From Eretmocerus hayati (lineage: Eukaryota > Arthropoda > Insecta > Hymenoptera > Aphelinidae): a DNA stretch of 64,000 nucleotides. This document shows, piece after piece, positions 44,473 through 54,882 of this stretch. Made by a program: the position numbers and the translations under genes. A model generated the notes under the pieces. That model searched no databases. It was not told the DNA's origin and saw only the letters and a list, made by a program, of their open reading frames with translations. Location of the stretch: positions 69,306,282-69,370,281 of the forward strand of contig CM056741.1 in the NCBI GenBank assembly GCA_029851415.1, given 5' to 3'. Numbering within the stretch: the stretch's first letter is position 1; the number at the start of each line of letters is the position of its first letter.

Positions 44473-46180
44473 ATGGAAGAGAATTCACTTCCCTTTACAC
44501 AACCGGAGGATGAGTTGGAAGGTTTAGAGAATACAGTGTTTTGGGGAAGAGGGCAAGAAAATTTCCAAGATATAAATTGGTAGGATGTTTTCCAGTTGCT
44601 GGACACACCAGAGAATAGAGAGGCTCAGACAGTAAGACCAGAGCAACTGAATCAAGGAATGAGCAATATCGCCTCCTCAGCCTTCCATAACACTCCCTGT
44701 GGAATTCAGGAGTTAGCTTTTTTTTCCTTTTCCCCAATCACAGAGCAAAATTACACTGGTCCAACTGACCTCCTTCACAATCACAATCTGGTGAATTTAC
44801 CTCATACTATTACTTCTGGAGCATTGAGCCTCCAAATGAATGCGAAGTAAATCTTCAACAAAATGCAGTCAGTTGCTCAATTCAAACTCGACCTTCAGTT
44901 GAAAACACTAATTACATTCTGATAACTCTCCCAGAATGCAATCGTACAATACTGAGATCGCTGCTCAACCTCATCATATAACGGCTTTATCACTTATGTT
45001 CCTTGCATTTGAAGCTTTCCCATCACATAACACTATACTACCTGTCGTCACTAACAATGATATCATTACCAACATCTCTTCACCTGCACTCGTACCGGTA
45101 ACCATATCTGAATTATATTCTGGAGCCACTGACACTACCATGACCATTTACACCACTGCTCATCTGTCCACCTACATTAGTCCATCAGTAGCTATAACCT
45201 CAGTCACTCCTAATGTATTTCCAGAGAGCACTGACAATATGAGAATCATCACTCCAGAGAGTCTTTCGTTAAACTATTCAGTATCAATGAGCTCTAGAAT
45301 GACCACCCGAAACACTGACAACACTCCTATTCAAGCCGTGAATGATGAAATTACTTAGAGTATTCTTTCTTCAGTCTCTGGGTCCTCAGCAATCTATGCT
45401 AATCAAACCATGCCATTGCCCAGTCTCAATACCAACGAGTTGACTCAAGCCATTACTTCATCCACTTCTCAAACTCCGTCTCATCTTGTGATCACTATAC
45501 CTAAAACCCTGCTCATTCAGAAGAACACTCAAATGCAAGAGCAAGTATCCAATCCTCCACCTCAGGTACAGTCCAAAGCTTCTAAACCAACCAAGAGCCC
45601 GAAACATAGAGAGACTCTACAGAAAAAAATGCTAGAGAGGACGGCAAGCCTAGTATGAGAAGACTTAGGGAGGGGTTTCAGCCCTTATTACAGAAAATTC
45701 ATCATCCTACCAAGAAGGTGCCACGATCTACCAACCGGAAAGAGATATTGGATAGAATGCTTGCAGATGAGGGACGAGCCAAGCCCAAAAACATCTCTCA
45801 CCTGGATACCTGCCTCTGGGCTAAAGATCCCAAGACAAAAATGATGTTGTTACTCATGCTGTGGCAAGAAGAAGCGTCCTAAAGGATATGTACGGCATCA
45901 TATTCACTTGATTGGGCTGACAGAGAAGATTAGGCCCTCCAGATGTCCTGGATGCCAGAACGTCACATTCCAGAACACATCTATTGGTGGATGTACATTG
46001 TGTCGTCCTATCTGCAAGACACATGAGAAGGAGTTGGAGGAAGAGCAAAAGGTGCTCTATGCTGAAGAATTGCCTAGAGAGCTGGAACCAGATCATCATG
46101 AGGAGCCGGAGACTGACACAGAAACGAAGATGGAAACCTGGAAGAAGACCCTGACAATGAAGAAGGAGAACAACAATTAG
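44473..46180 (+). pseudogene. Extra 3' ORF of the Gypsy element (Ser/Thr-rich, C-terminal Cys cluster), degraded
   Basis: A coding-like run of about 1.7 kb follows pol. It starts near ATG 44473 (acidic N-terminus, stop at 44581, same frame to 44850), shifts frame to 44936-45358, has one TAG, then continues in the same frame to 45658, shifts at 45655-45882 and returns at 45908-46180. The middle is very rich in Ser, Thr and Pro, then a basic segment, then CPGCQNVTFQ ... CTLCRPIC, a four-to-five Cys cluster, and an acidic Glu-rich end. There is no clear signal peptide or membrane segment, so it does not look like a standard retroviral Env. The same composition continues across each break, which argues for one decayed gene. 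I do not recognise the family. Confidence 0.5.
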
Positions 46181-46588
46181 GTGAAGCTTCTACATCATAA
46201 GAGCAGCCGATTATTTTCGGTTGTAACAGCTGCATATATATATAATCACATAATATCAGAGGCTAATGGCCCTAATATTTCTTAATATCATACTAACCTC
46301 ATGTATTTTCACATATTAAATTTTGTGCTTTTTCAATAACTTCTAGGCACTCATCCCTACGGATGAGTGAAATGTTTCAAGAGGAGATACTTCAGCGAAG
46401 ATCAGCAATATTGATGAGCTATCACGGCAGCCATGATAGATGATACGTCCAGAGGATGCAGGGATACTACTACATAGGAACAGAACATGATATACCCGCG
46501 GAAAATCAAAAGGCATATTCTTCCCAATTATGGTTTTTTTGAATTTCGAAAAGTCGGCATGGATCACTTTTGTTCGGAACGAGGAAGC
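46181..46588. other. 3' untranslated part and polypurine region of the Gypsy element
   Basis: AT-rich stretch. GGAACGAGGAAGC directly before the 3' LTR (46576-46588) is a purine-rich candidate plus-strand primer site. Confidence 0.5.
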
Positions 46589-49048
46589 TGTTAGGTTGGG
46601 ACTTGGTCGGGCACTGGTGACTAGAGGCATATGGTAGGGGCTACGGTAGTTCAGGGGGGGCGAAGATAAGCATGGCAATAGTAGAAAAATAAATGCATCA
46701 ATCGTTCGTTTTTGATGGGAATGTATATTCAATGAGGATGCTATTATGCTCGGATGCTGAATTTGTAGGGGGTCTGCAATTTGTCAGATAGCAGGAATAA
46801 GGCAGAGGGGATGCGGCACATGTACAGCTTTGGCAAATTCTCGTCCGAAGGGCTCAAGAAGCTGTAGTAACAAGGGAGGCAGCTGCTAGGAAAATTGTGC
46901 AAGCACATTCGAGCTATGGACCGAGTCGTGAGACGTGGATGCATTAGACCAGGGGAATTAGATTTTTTTTGGCGATAGAGGATAGGTGCTGGTTTTATTC
47001 CTTTTCAGGTGCAGGACACTCCATAGAACCATGTCTACCACTTCCGAATAAATTTCGCTGGCCGGAAAAAATTAATAACAATGAATTACTGGTAAAAACG
47101 ACACATTCGCAGAATAATGCCTATAGCTCTGTGGGTATAACTTTGAGCGAGTTCGCTTTGGTCTCATCTTCTAGCTAGTGAAAAAACCTATAGGTTCAAG
47201 AAAAAATTCATTGCTCTAGCCTATTTTTCGTTGGAGTTACATAGGTTTAAACAAAAGAAGACCTACTATGAACAAATGGTTGTTAATCCTCCAATAGTTG
47301 ACTAATGAAGCCAAGAAGTCAGACAATCGATAGTTCTCATTGAGGTCAATAAACATACCAAATTTGGTGACGATTCATTGAACCGTTTTTAAACAACCCT
47401 ATTTGTTGACAAAGAATTGTTTTCCAGGAGAAGTGGCGTAACTTTTTCATGAACAAAGATGGTGTTTCGGGAAAAATCAGGGTGATACCTAGAAGTCTGC
47501 TCTTCAGTATCCCGTTTGGATCATTATCATATCTTGTATAGGCGATTTTTGAGAGCTAATTGTTTATAATTTTTGCACACGCCTCTCATCGTGTATCAAA
47601 ATCTCGAAATACATCGATTAGATGAGGAGGAACCCGAAAATGAAACCGGCCAATCGCATTTTTTTCTCAAGCTACCCCAGATTAAAAAAAGAATGGAAGA
47701 AATTGGTCACGTAGAACCAGAAATATTGTGAAAAAATCCTCGGTGCTCGATTCTGGATCGCACCAAAGATTAGCTGGGGTTGGCTCATGGCGCGTGAGAA
47801 ACGGTGAGCTTCCAAATCGAGCGACTAGGATTTTTTCGCAATATTTCTGGTTCTACGCGACCAATTTCCTTCTTTATTTTTTTAAACTGGGGTAGATTGA
47901 GAAAAAAACGCGATTGGCTGGTTTCATTTTCGGGTTCCTCCTCATCTAATCGATGTATTTTGTGATTTTAATACGCAATGAGAGGCGTGTGCAAAAATTA
48001 TAAAGAATTAGCTCTCAAAAATCGCCTATACAAGATATGATAATGATCCAAACGGGATACTGAAGAGTGGACTTCTAGGTAACACCCTGATTTTTCCCAA
48101 AACACCATCTTTGTTTATAAAAAAGTTACGCCACTTCCCTTGAAAAACAATTTTTTATAAACAAATAGGGTTGTTTAAAAACGGTTCAACGAATCGTCAC
48201 CAAATTTGGTATGCTTATTAACCTCAATGAAGACTATCGATTTCCTGAGTTTTTGGCCTCATTAGTCAACTATTGGAGGATTAACAACCATTTGTTTATA
48301 ATAGGTCTTTTTTTATTTAAACCTGTGTAACTCCAACAAAAAGTAGGCTAGAGCAATGAATTCCTTTCTGAATCTGTAGGTTTTTTTACTAGCTAGAAGA
48401 TGAGACCAGAGCGAACTCGCTCGAAGTTATACCCACAGAGCTATAGGTATTAATCTGCGGAAAGTGTCGTTTTCACCAGTAATTCAATGTTAATAATTCT
48501 TTCCGGCCAGCGAAATTTGTTCAGAAGTGGTAGAAATGGTTCTATGGAGTGTCCTGCACCTGAAAAAAAATAAAACGAGCACCTATCTTCGACCGCCAAA
48601 ATGACGTCCTTTTCGAGCTAATTCTACTGGCCTACATAGGCATCCAGACTGTTCGATACCACTTACGAGGGCATGGAAGCCATCAACCGATGTGTTACAG
48701 GTGGAAACATCGACATCAGGGCAGAAAGTAGCTACCAAAATGGGTTTGACATTGACATCAAGGGAGTTGCACGCGACAAGCAAGAATTCTCCACGTTAAA
48801 ATCAAGCACGGATGGAGTCTATATAAACAGGGCTCAGCTAGCAGAGAGTCAATTCAGATCTTACTTCCCAGCAAAGACGCTTGTATTTGTATCAATTATG
48901 AATAAAAGTACATTTGGTACAGTAATTTGCTCAAATTCCAAATTTCTGGTATTTAATTACCTAATCGATCTGCACCCACGCGCCAACGACAAGTTGTCGG
49001 CCCTGCTGAAGCCCTCTAGAGTTGAGTGCAAATTCAGGATTCATAACA
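46589..49048 (+). repeat. 3' LTR, split by a palindromic insertion
   Basis: Starts TGTTAGGTTG; 46605-46725 matches the 5' LTR. The LTR resumes after the palindrome and contains TATATAA (about 48820) and AATAAA (about 48901), then ACGCGCCAACGACAAGTT, ending GGATTCATAACA. Without the 1635-bp insert it would be about 825 bp, more than twice the 5' LTR, so the 5' copy has a deletion (or this one carries extra sequence). Confidence 0.75.
46967..48601. mobile_element. 1.63-kb palindromic element inside the 3' LTR
   Basis: TTTTGGCG(A/G)T... at the left and its complement ending CCGCCAAAA at the right begin arms of about 790 bp each. They can be matched block by block (GATAGGTGC, CAGGTGCAGGACACTCCATAG, GTTAACAACC-like segments, AAAATCGCCTATACAAGATATG) up to ATCGAGCACCGAGGATTTTT around a loop of about 60 bp centred near 47785. 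The arms are not identical, so this is an aged insertion and not a read artefact. No ORF of note. Confidence 0.87.
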
Positions 49049-49566
49049 AGTGTCAAAATGTGTGGTGTGCCACGAAGCAAGCGCGGAGCTGTGGTGTGAT
49101 GTAGTTTTGCCGATTTGAATCCGTGAGCTCGGGTGAGCTGCAATTTTCCAAGTTCCGACAGCGGTGCAGCGTTGAAAGGAGTCGGCAGAGAAGCATCGGC
49201 CTGTTCATGTCCTAACCAGGAGCGCGATCGAAGTGGCGCGAACTTTTGCACGCGCGCAGTGAGTTCCGCGCGCGCCTGACGATCGTCGGATTGTTGTTAC
49301 TGATATAACAATCAGACGCTGTGCGAGAGCATGAGCGAGTTATTGTGGGCTGGTGCATACGCGACAGCTGTTCATTGCTGTTCCTGGCTTTGCCGTGAGT
49401 TCCTGTCAAGTGAGGCAACGCGCGCCGAGGTCGGTGATCTCTATTTGCAGTTGATGGGTTTGTGATTTCGCGTCTCGGAGTCTGGTGCTCGATGTTTACA
49501 GGCGTCGTTGTCGCACGTCGCAGCTGGGAGTAGTTGCCGTGATGCGTTTTAAGATGATCGATTTCT
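49049..49566. other. GC-rich flank of the retrotransposon
   Basis: CpG-containing stretch with no gene recognised. Confidence 0.4.
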
Positions 49567-49917
49567 TGTGGTACAAAACAATCCTGCCATGTAGGAGCGA
49601 AATGGAGTTCGGACTCGGATTCTACCCTAAAACATACATGGGAGAATCGTATGCTTCTAAAGAGGAATTTCCGCTCTCAACTTTGATTCCTCAGTGTATC
49701 CAGTGGGCCAAATCTTCGGTGGGCAGCTCAGTTTATTTTATTCGAGACTCTCATGTAATATTCCAATTGAGTTTCCCGAAAACCTCTCGATCTTGAGCTT
49801 CGAATACGGGCGTAGTGAAGATTATGTGAAAAATCTCTAACAATGTTCGAAAGTCCTGAATACTCGACGCAAACATGATTATGATTCCAGTTTTTCACAT
49901 CAAAATAACAGAGTACT
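49567..49917 (-). repeat. Inverted copy of the 30.8-31.2 kb dispersed repeat
   Basis: Reverse-complement match to 30795-31165 (see shared blocks there), ending with TTTTTCACATCAAAATAACAG at about 49890-49911. Confidence 0.75.
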
Positions 49918-50933
49918 AGCGTTATTGCCTACCTCGGTGACGCTCGTCCAGCTTGGAAGTGTCTCTGATATGGTATGAGCCCCTGAAATGCTTCTGTAGT
50001 TCGACAATGTAACATAACGATCTCATAATACAGTGAATTCGGGAAAAAAAATTTCCTTGATCTAACCTAGTAACTGTCATTGAGAACTATTGAGTTGGTG
50101 TAATGTTGCACATAGTGAGGTTCCTGAATCTCTAGTAAGTATCTGGGAGTTTTCCCCAGTAGGCCAGTCTCAGTCCCATTCACAATCTCAGCCTCAACCA
50201 TCCAGTTTAGTTCGGTCTAACTCGGCCCAGTTCGTCGTAGTTCGATCTAGTTTGATCTAGTTTGAGATAATTTGGACCAGCTCTGTTTCGTTCGGTGTAG
50301 TTATGTTCAGTTCGATAAAGTTCGGTCTAGTGCGATCTAGTTTTGTCTGATTCGGCTTAGTTCGGTCTAATCAAAACTAGCTCATCAGTAATATCTTCTA
50401 CACTGCTATTAATACTCCGTGGTCGACCGAGGGTTAATGTCAATGGTGCAGTCGCATGAAGTGAGAATCAGTCCGAGTCTCTGGTTTTATGCAGGGTCTT
50501 CAATTCATTCCTACGCCACACATACAACAGCGCCCAACCCGCAGATCAACTCTCAACCTTCAGGTAACCAACGACTATTAATACCAGTGTTGATACTTCG
50601 GGTCTTCAATTTAGCCAAGACAGCCGTTTCGAAAATTGAGAACAATATATTCGAATTTTTTAATTCTATACTAGCGTTATTGCCTACCTCGCTTACGCTC
50701 CTCTCGCTTGGAAGTGTCTCTGATATAGTATGAGCCCCTGAAATGCTCCTGTAGTTCAATAATGTAAAATTGAGATTTCATAGTACAGTGAATTCGGAAA
50801 AAAATTCCCCTGATGTAACCTAGTAACTGTGATTGAGAACTATTGAGCTGGTGTAATGTTGCGCATAGTGAGGTTCCTGAATCACCAGTATGGATCTGGA
50901 AATTTCGCCCAGTTGGCCAGCCCCAGCGACGGC
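49917..50933. repeat. Direct repeat pair, about 260 bp copies spaced about 755 bp
   Basis: GTTATTGCCTACCTCG starts at 49921 and 50676; both copies continue through GGAAGTGTCTCTGATAT, TGAGCCCCTGAAATGC and TTGGTGTAATGTTGC-like sequence for about 260 bp and run into a CAG/CCAG-rich zone. The copies differ at roughly one base in eight to ten. Confidence 0.85.
50205..50385. repeat. Degenerate decamer minisatellite (AGTTCGGTCT)
   Basis: About 17 consecutive ten-base units of the form AGTT(C/T)G(G/A)TCT, for example TAGTTCGGTC, CAGTTCGTCG and TAGTTTGATC. Several units carry one or two changes, and a few are shifted by small indels. Confidence 0.85.
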
Positions 50934-51150
50934 CTCAGCTCCAATCCCAGGTCCTGTCTCAGTCGCGCCCCATCCACAGCTCGATCCAGCTTCAGTCCCA
51001 GTCACAACGTCAGCCTCAACCACAACCCCAGCCTCAGCATCAACCCCAGTCTCAACCCCAGCTCCAGACCCAGCCCCAGCCCAACCTCATTCCTGGTCAC
51101 GCCTGCAGCCTTCAACCTTAGCATTAGCTCCAACCACAGCCTCAGTCACG
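50920..51150. repeat. CAG/CCAG-rich hexamer low-complexity tract
   Basis: Iterated CCTCAG, CCCCAG and TCCAGC-type hexamers. Six-base periodicity keeps all three + frames open (Gln/Pro-, Ser/Pro- and Ala/Pro-rich translations), which is why long frames appear; not a gene. Confidence 0.8.
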
Positions 51151-51460
51151 CCCCAGCTTATAAGGAGAGGTCCAATCTTGCGGTACATTGATCTTGATGA
51201 AACTCTAGGAATCATCTTGTTTTGGTGAGAAACGGAGGTATTTCGAAGGGTTTAATGCCATGGGCCTTCTATCCTGATATACAAGTACAGAGATAAGGAT
51301 TGTTAGTATATCTATATATACGACTTTTCAACATGGGCCTATATTGGCAATGCTAATCTCCATAGCTGTGGCTCGCATTCAATCGCGCACGCGGTCAAGA
51401 ATGTTGTGTCGATTGCGCACAGGACCAATTCTCGAAAGTACTGACCTGGACGTTTTTACT

Positions 51461-51796
51461 CTGCTGACTTTTGGCGCGCAACTTAGAACTTACATTGCAG
51501 AAATTGTATATGGGTCATTCTCCATAGGCGCGTCAATTTCGTGTAATGACTCGCGATTTCCCAGACGAATATACTAGCCTAAGTTTCTCATGACTTGAAA
51601 CAACATATTTCCCGCCAATCACTTGTATCTGCTGACTTTTGGCGCGCAACTTAGAACTTACATTGCAGAAATTGTATACGGGTCATTCTCCATAGGCGCG
51701 TCAATTTCGTGTAATGACTCGCGATTTCCCAGACGAATATACTAGCCTAAGTTTCTCATGACTTAAAACAACACATTTCCCGCCAATCACTTGTAT
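51461..51796. repeat. 168-bp tandem duplication (two copies)
   Basis: CTGCTGACTTTTGGCGCGCA starts at 51461 and 51629; the two 168-bp units differ at only a handful of bases. A truncated third start (CTGCGGACC) follows at 51797. Confidence 0.92.
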
Positions 51797-51996
51797 CTGC
51801 GGACCATAATTCCTCTGGGAAAGGTATTATGATACGACTGGTTCCATCGTCGAAATGTAAACTCCGTGGCTGTAATTTGAAAAATCGATCATTTGGTCCC
51901 AAGTTCTCACTGCTCTGACGAGTTGATAAGCTATCCTGCGTAAGGTAGGTGACTTCTTAGGCTTCGAAGTTGTCTACAAACCGTGGGTTATACTCA

Positions 51997-52325
51997 CATG
52001 GGGAGCACTTGACTTCCGGATCACCAATCTTCCCCAAAATATTTTTACAGTTTGGTATCACCTAGAATATGAAGAATCTTGAGTAACTCCGTCAAATGGG
52101 CCCCCTGTTCAGAGCTACAAGCTAAAACATCAGCATTGCGAGTATATCTATATATTTCACTTTTCAACATGGGTTTATATGGGCAATGCTATTATCATAG
52201 TCTGTAACTTCGGACAGAGGGCTCATTTGACGGAGTTACTCTGGATTCTTCATATTCTAGGTGATACCAAATCGTTAAAAAATTTTGGGGAAGATTGGCG
52301 ACCTGGAGGTTGAGTGCTCCCCTTG
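51997..52325. mobile_element. TNA-TSD MITE family, 329-bp copy
   Basis: Left end CATGGGGAGCACTTGACTTC and right end GTTGAGTGCTCCCCTTG are inverted repeats, flanked by TCA on both sides (51994-51996, 52326-52328). The body matches the 8.1-kb copy (GAGTAACTCCGTCAAATGGG, CTTTTCAACATGGG). It lies inside the larger 51.1-53.4 kb member, so it inserted later. Confidence 0.87.
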
Positions 52326-52329
52326 TCAG

Positions 52330-53240
52330 TCAATGCGGCGGCGTTCAGTGGGATTCGAAATGGTGATGTAATCCAATTCTCACAAAATTTCGTTGTTTTC
52401 GATAAATTGCAAAGTTTAGTCGCTATTTCCACACCTTTGCGCCCCTGGCACCGTGTTAATTGTTGATAATACACACAGTTAGCGATAAGTAGAGTTCAGG
52501 AACCGAAATATTTGCAGGATCGCTCGTTATTGAGTGTTGATCGACGAATTTTAGAGTGTACTCTTTTACTTTGTAAACTCCGTGGTCCAATTATCTTCTT
52601 TCTCCTGTAGTTTGGCTCACCAATACACAGAAATTCATTTTACGTTGCTGTGCGTTCAGATTTGGTTGGCCAAAACATCTATGGCGAAAATGAAAGATAT
52701 CCCACCCACCAGGCCAGTTTTAAGTACCATTTTCTTTTTCTTCGGAATATAGATGTCCAAAATGACGCGCTTATGGAGAATGACCCATATACTCGTGAAG
52801 AAGATGAGGGAGAGAATGAACATTTGAAAACTTTGATTGTATTAAAATCATAAAAAAGAAGATGGCATAAAATGATGTCAGATATTGATAAAATCACTTG
52901 ATAAGTGGAACTGATTGATGAAATAAATAAAATATTTGCAGATACTTGCAAGATCTGTTCAAGAGCGAACGTCACATCCAATTCGTTGCACTTGCCAATC
53001 AGATGTTTTAACATTAGTGCGTATGTTATAGTTTCTTTGGTAGGTAATAAACAAAATGCCAGTGTGAAATAATGCCGGTTCTTCACTCCGTGGATAGTGA
53101 AAATCTGTTTGAAAAATTTTGTGCAGAAAGAAGAGGTCCCATCCATCACTCAACTCTACAATCCTCTGCACATTTTCTAGAATCGAGGATCAGGTGAGTG
53201 TTTTCTGCGAATTAACCGATGTGCGCAATCGACAATGTTT
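52330..53240. other. Interior of the nested element, no gene recognised
   Basis: AT-rich. A 156-codon minus frame (53149-52679) contains hydrophobic stretches but no recognised family. Possibly ancient host or element sequence. Confidence 0.35.
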
Positions 53241-53615
53241 TGGACCGACCGTGTGCGCAGTTGACAATATTTTGGTACCACAAGATTTAACCGCGTGCGC
53301 AATTAATGGTCAGCCATAGCTGTATCTGAGAATAGGAGGCCGATGGGATTTAACCCGAGATACCTTCATTTTCCACCATAACAAGATGCTTTCCAAAGTA
53401 TCATCCAGATCCGTGATCCGCAAGGTTGGGCCTCCCTTTGTTACCCTCAGCTCCAACATTGGCCCCAGCACCAGCCTAAATCTTAGCTTCGGCCTCAGCC
53501 CCAGCCACAGCCCATCCATCCAAAAGGAAAGCTCTGACTGAATGGATTTTAGAACAACTGATCGACCCATCAAATCAACTAAGAAGCCCAATCCGTACGA
53601 AAAAGTCAAAAGCCA

Positions 53616-53700
53616 TCACCAGCAACACCGGCAACACCAGCAACACCGACAACACCAGCAACATCGACAACACGGGCAACACCAGCATCACCAACACGGA
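53616..53700. repeat. 12-bp tandem repeat (CAGCAACACCGA type)
   Basis: Seven or so units of CA(G/A)CAACACC(G/A)(G/A) make one frame Gln/His-rich. It lies within an 88-codon open frame (53542-53808) for which I see no other support. Confidence 0.85.
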
Positions 53701-53809
53701 CCCACCGGACCAATCGACCTCCCAACCCACCGATCCACCAACAGCCCCATCGACTCAATCACGATCCGAGGCATCCGGACGAATAAAGTTGGACAGGCGC
53801 TTAATTGAT

Positions 53810-54349
53810 TTAAGGGAGTAACCTCGGTAGAAGAGCCACCGATCAGATTTTGATCAAACTTGGCAGAGAGATGTATTTGCGTGTTAATTGAACACAGTCA
53901 AAATTTTACGAGCATTGGCTACCCCTGAGTTAAAACATTAGCATAAACATTTTTAGAGGTTATACACGCTGTCTTATGGGGCATCGCGATTATTATTAGA
54001 CTATAAAAGACTGACTGATCAGTTGTTGTTCAAGTCTTGCTCACTTATAGATCTTAATACAGAGAACGAGCTCGAATTTGTTTTCAAGCTTTCGTTAGCT
54101 TGGAAAGAAGTTCTGATTAATTTTCAGCGTGAAGTCACGGTAAGTCACAATTGAGACAAATTCGCCCATAATCAGGGATTGATATTTCAAGATTCGTGAG
54201 TTGCATGCTCATGCAAGTTCTTGTGAGGGTGTATTGAGATCTTATTAACACATAAGACATACATGTAGGCAAATTTGTGAAAGTTGAAAAAAGTCGATGT
54301 ATTTGACTCACGCGGTACCGAGGTTACTCCGTTAATTAGATACATCCAC
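53810..54349. other. Intergenic, no gene recognised
   Basis: AT-rich DNA without recognised features. Confidence 0.4.
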
Positions 54350-54882
54350 CACTTTGGTGAATGAGCTAGTTCGATTTTTCTGAAAAAGAGATATTTTTCG
54401 TAAGATTAAGAGAAAGATGTCCCCATTTTCAGATTCGTTCGACAATTTTTCGTAATTTTTTCACGCTGAAAGTAGTGCGTGCCCAGTCCAAGCTATGATG
54501 TTCCCTGTGAGGAGGGATTTTTCGCAAAAACTAGCACTCTTGTTCAGTGTTCCCATGAGAGGGGCGTGAAGAGACGTTCGAAGAAAAAATTTAGTACTCG
54601 ATCCTTGTGATTTTGGGTCCCGCAATTTCCACCCAAAAACATTTCTGTGCGTCAGATTTGCAGGAGTCAGGAGATTTTCTGGAAAATCAACGAAGCTGAT
54701 ATTGCCTCGATCTGAAATCTAAATAATCGGGATCCGCGAGAATGAGTATGAAAAATGCTATCTCTAAGTGAACGAGAAGACCTCCAGGAGCCCAGATGAA
54801 GTCATTTTCGATGAAGCAAAGCCGAGTGGTTCAATCTACAAAATTGAGACAAAAATTTTGGGTGAGCTTCTGACCGGGAGTG
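54350..54882 (-). mobile_element. Tc1/mariner-like non-autonomous element (same family as 30.1 kb)
   Basis: Its end GACCGGGAGTG (54882) and the inward AAGCCGAGTGGTTCAATCTA match, inverted, the 30084 element; 54350-54545 matches 30610-30800 inverted. The break of the large tandem duplication (54545) lies inside it, so only 54545-54882 is repeated at 60215-60552. Confidence 0.6.

Larger units (their letters stand above)
34700..49048 (+). mobile_element. Degraded Ty3/Gypsy LTR retrotransposon with nested insertions
   Basis: Both LTRs start TGT(C/T)AGGTTG (34700 and 46589) and share (A/C)CTGGTGACTAGAGGCATAT and ACGCGCCAACGACAAGTT. The flanking 4-mers are AGTA on the left and AGTG on the right, a nearly matching target duplication. 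Internal order is leader ORF, gag with zinc knuckles, protease, RT, RNase H, integrase, extra 3' ORF: the Ty3/Gypsy order. Many stops and frameshifts make it inactive. It is inflated by a pogo-like MITE in gag and a 1.6-kb palindrome in the 3' LTR. Confidence 0.88.
51375..53312. mobile_element. Nested element with AAT(C/T)GCGCACGCGGT termini
   Basis: AATCGCGCACGCGGTCAAGA at about 51380 mirrors TTAACCGCGTGCGCAATT at about 53288. A second inner pair (GATTGCGCAC near 51411 and GTGTGCGCAGTTGAC near 53249) deepens the symmetry. It occupies the centre of the 51.1-53.4 kb MITE. No transposase recognised. Confidence 0.55.
51161..53440. mobile_element. TNA-TSD MITE family, 2.28-kb copy with nested insertions
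   Basis: The left arm TAAGGAGAGGTCCAATCTTG and the right arm AAGGTTGGGCCTCCCTTTG are inverted and flanked by TTA on both sides (51158-51160, 53441-53443). The arms (about 51161-51372 and about 53310-53440) share ATCTTGTT(T/A)TGGTG and GGCCT(T/C)CTAT. The centre is filled by a second inverted-repeat element, a 168-bp duplication and a 329-bp MITE of the same family. Confidence 0.78.

Noticed and set aside
44473..46180. Retroviral envelope gene
   Set aside because: No signal peptide, furin-like site or membrane anchor was seen; composition and the Cys cluster do not fit.
50856..51228. Gln/Pro- and Ser/Pro-rich open frames in three phases
   Set aside because: Six-base CAG-rich repeats keep every + frame open; a gene would be open in one.
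52679..53149. 156-codon minus-strand frame with hydrophobic stretches
   Set aside because: It lies inside a nested transposable element and has no signal peptide pattern or known domain; left as unassigned.
53542..53808. His/Gln-rich 88-codon frame
   Set aside because: Driven by a 12-bp tandem repeat; no other coding evidence.
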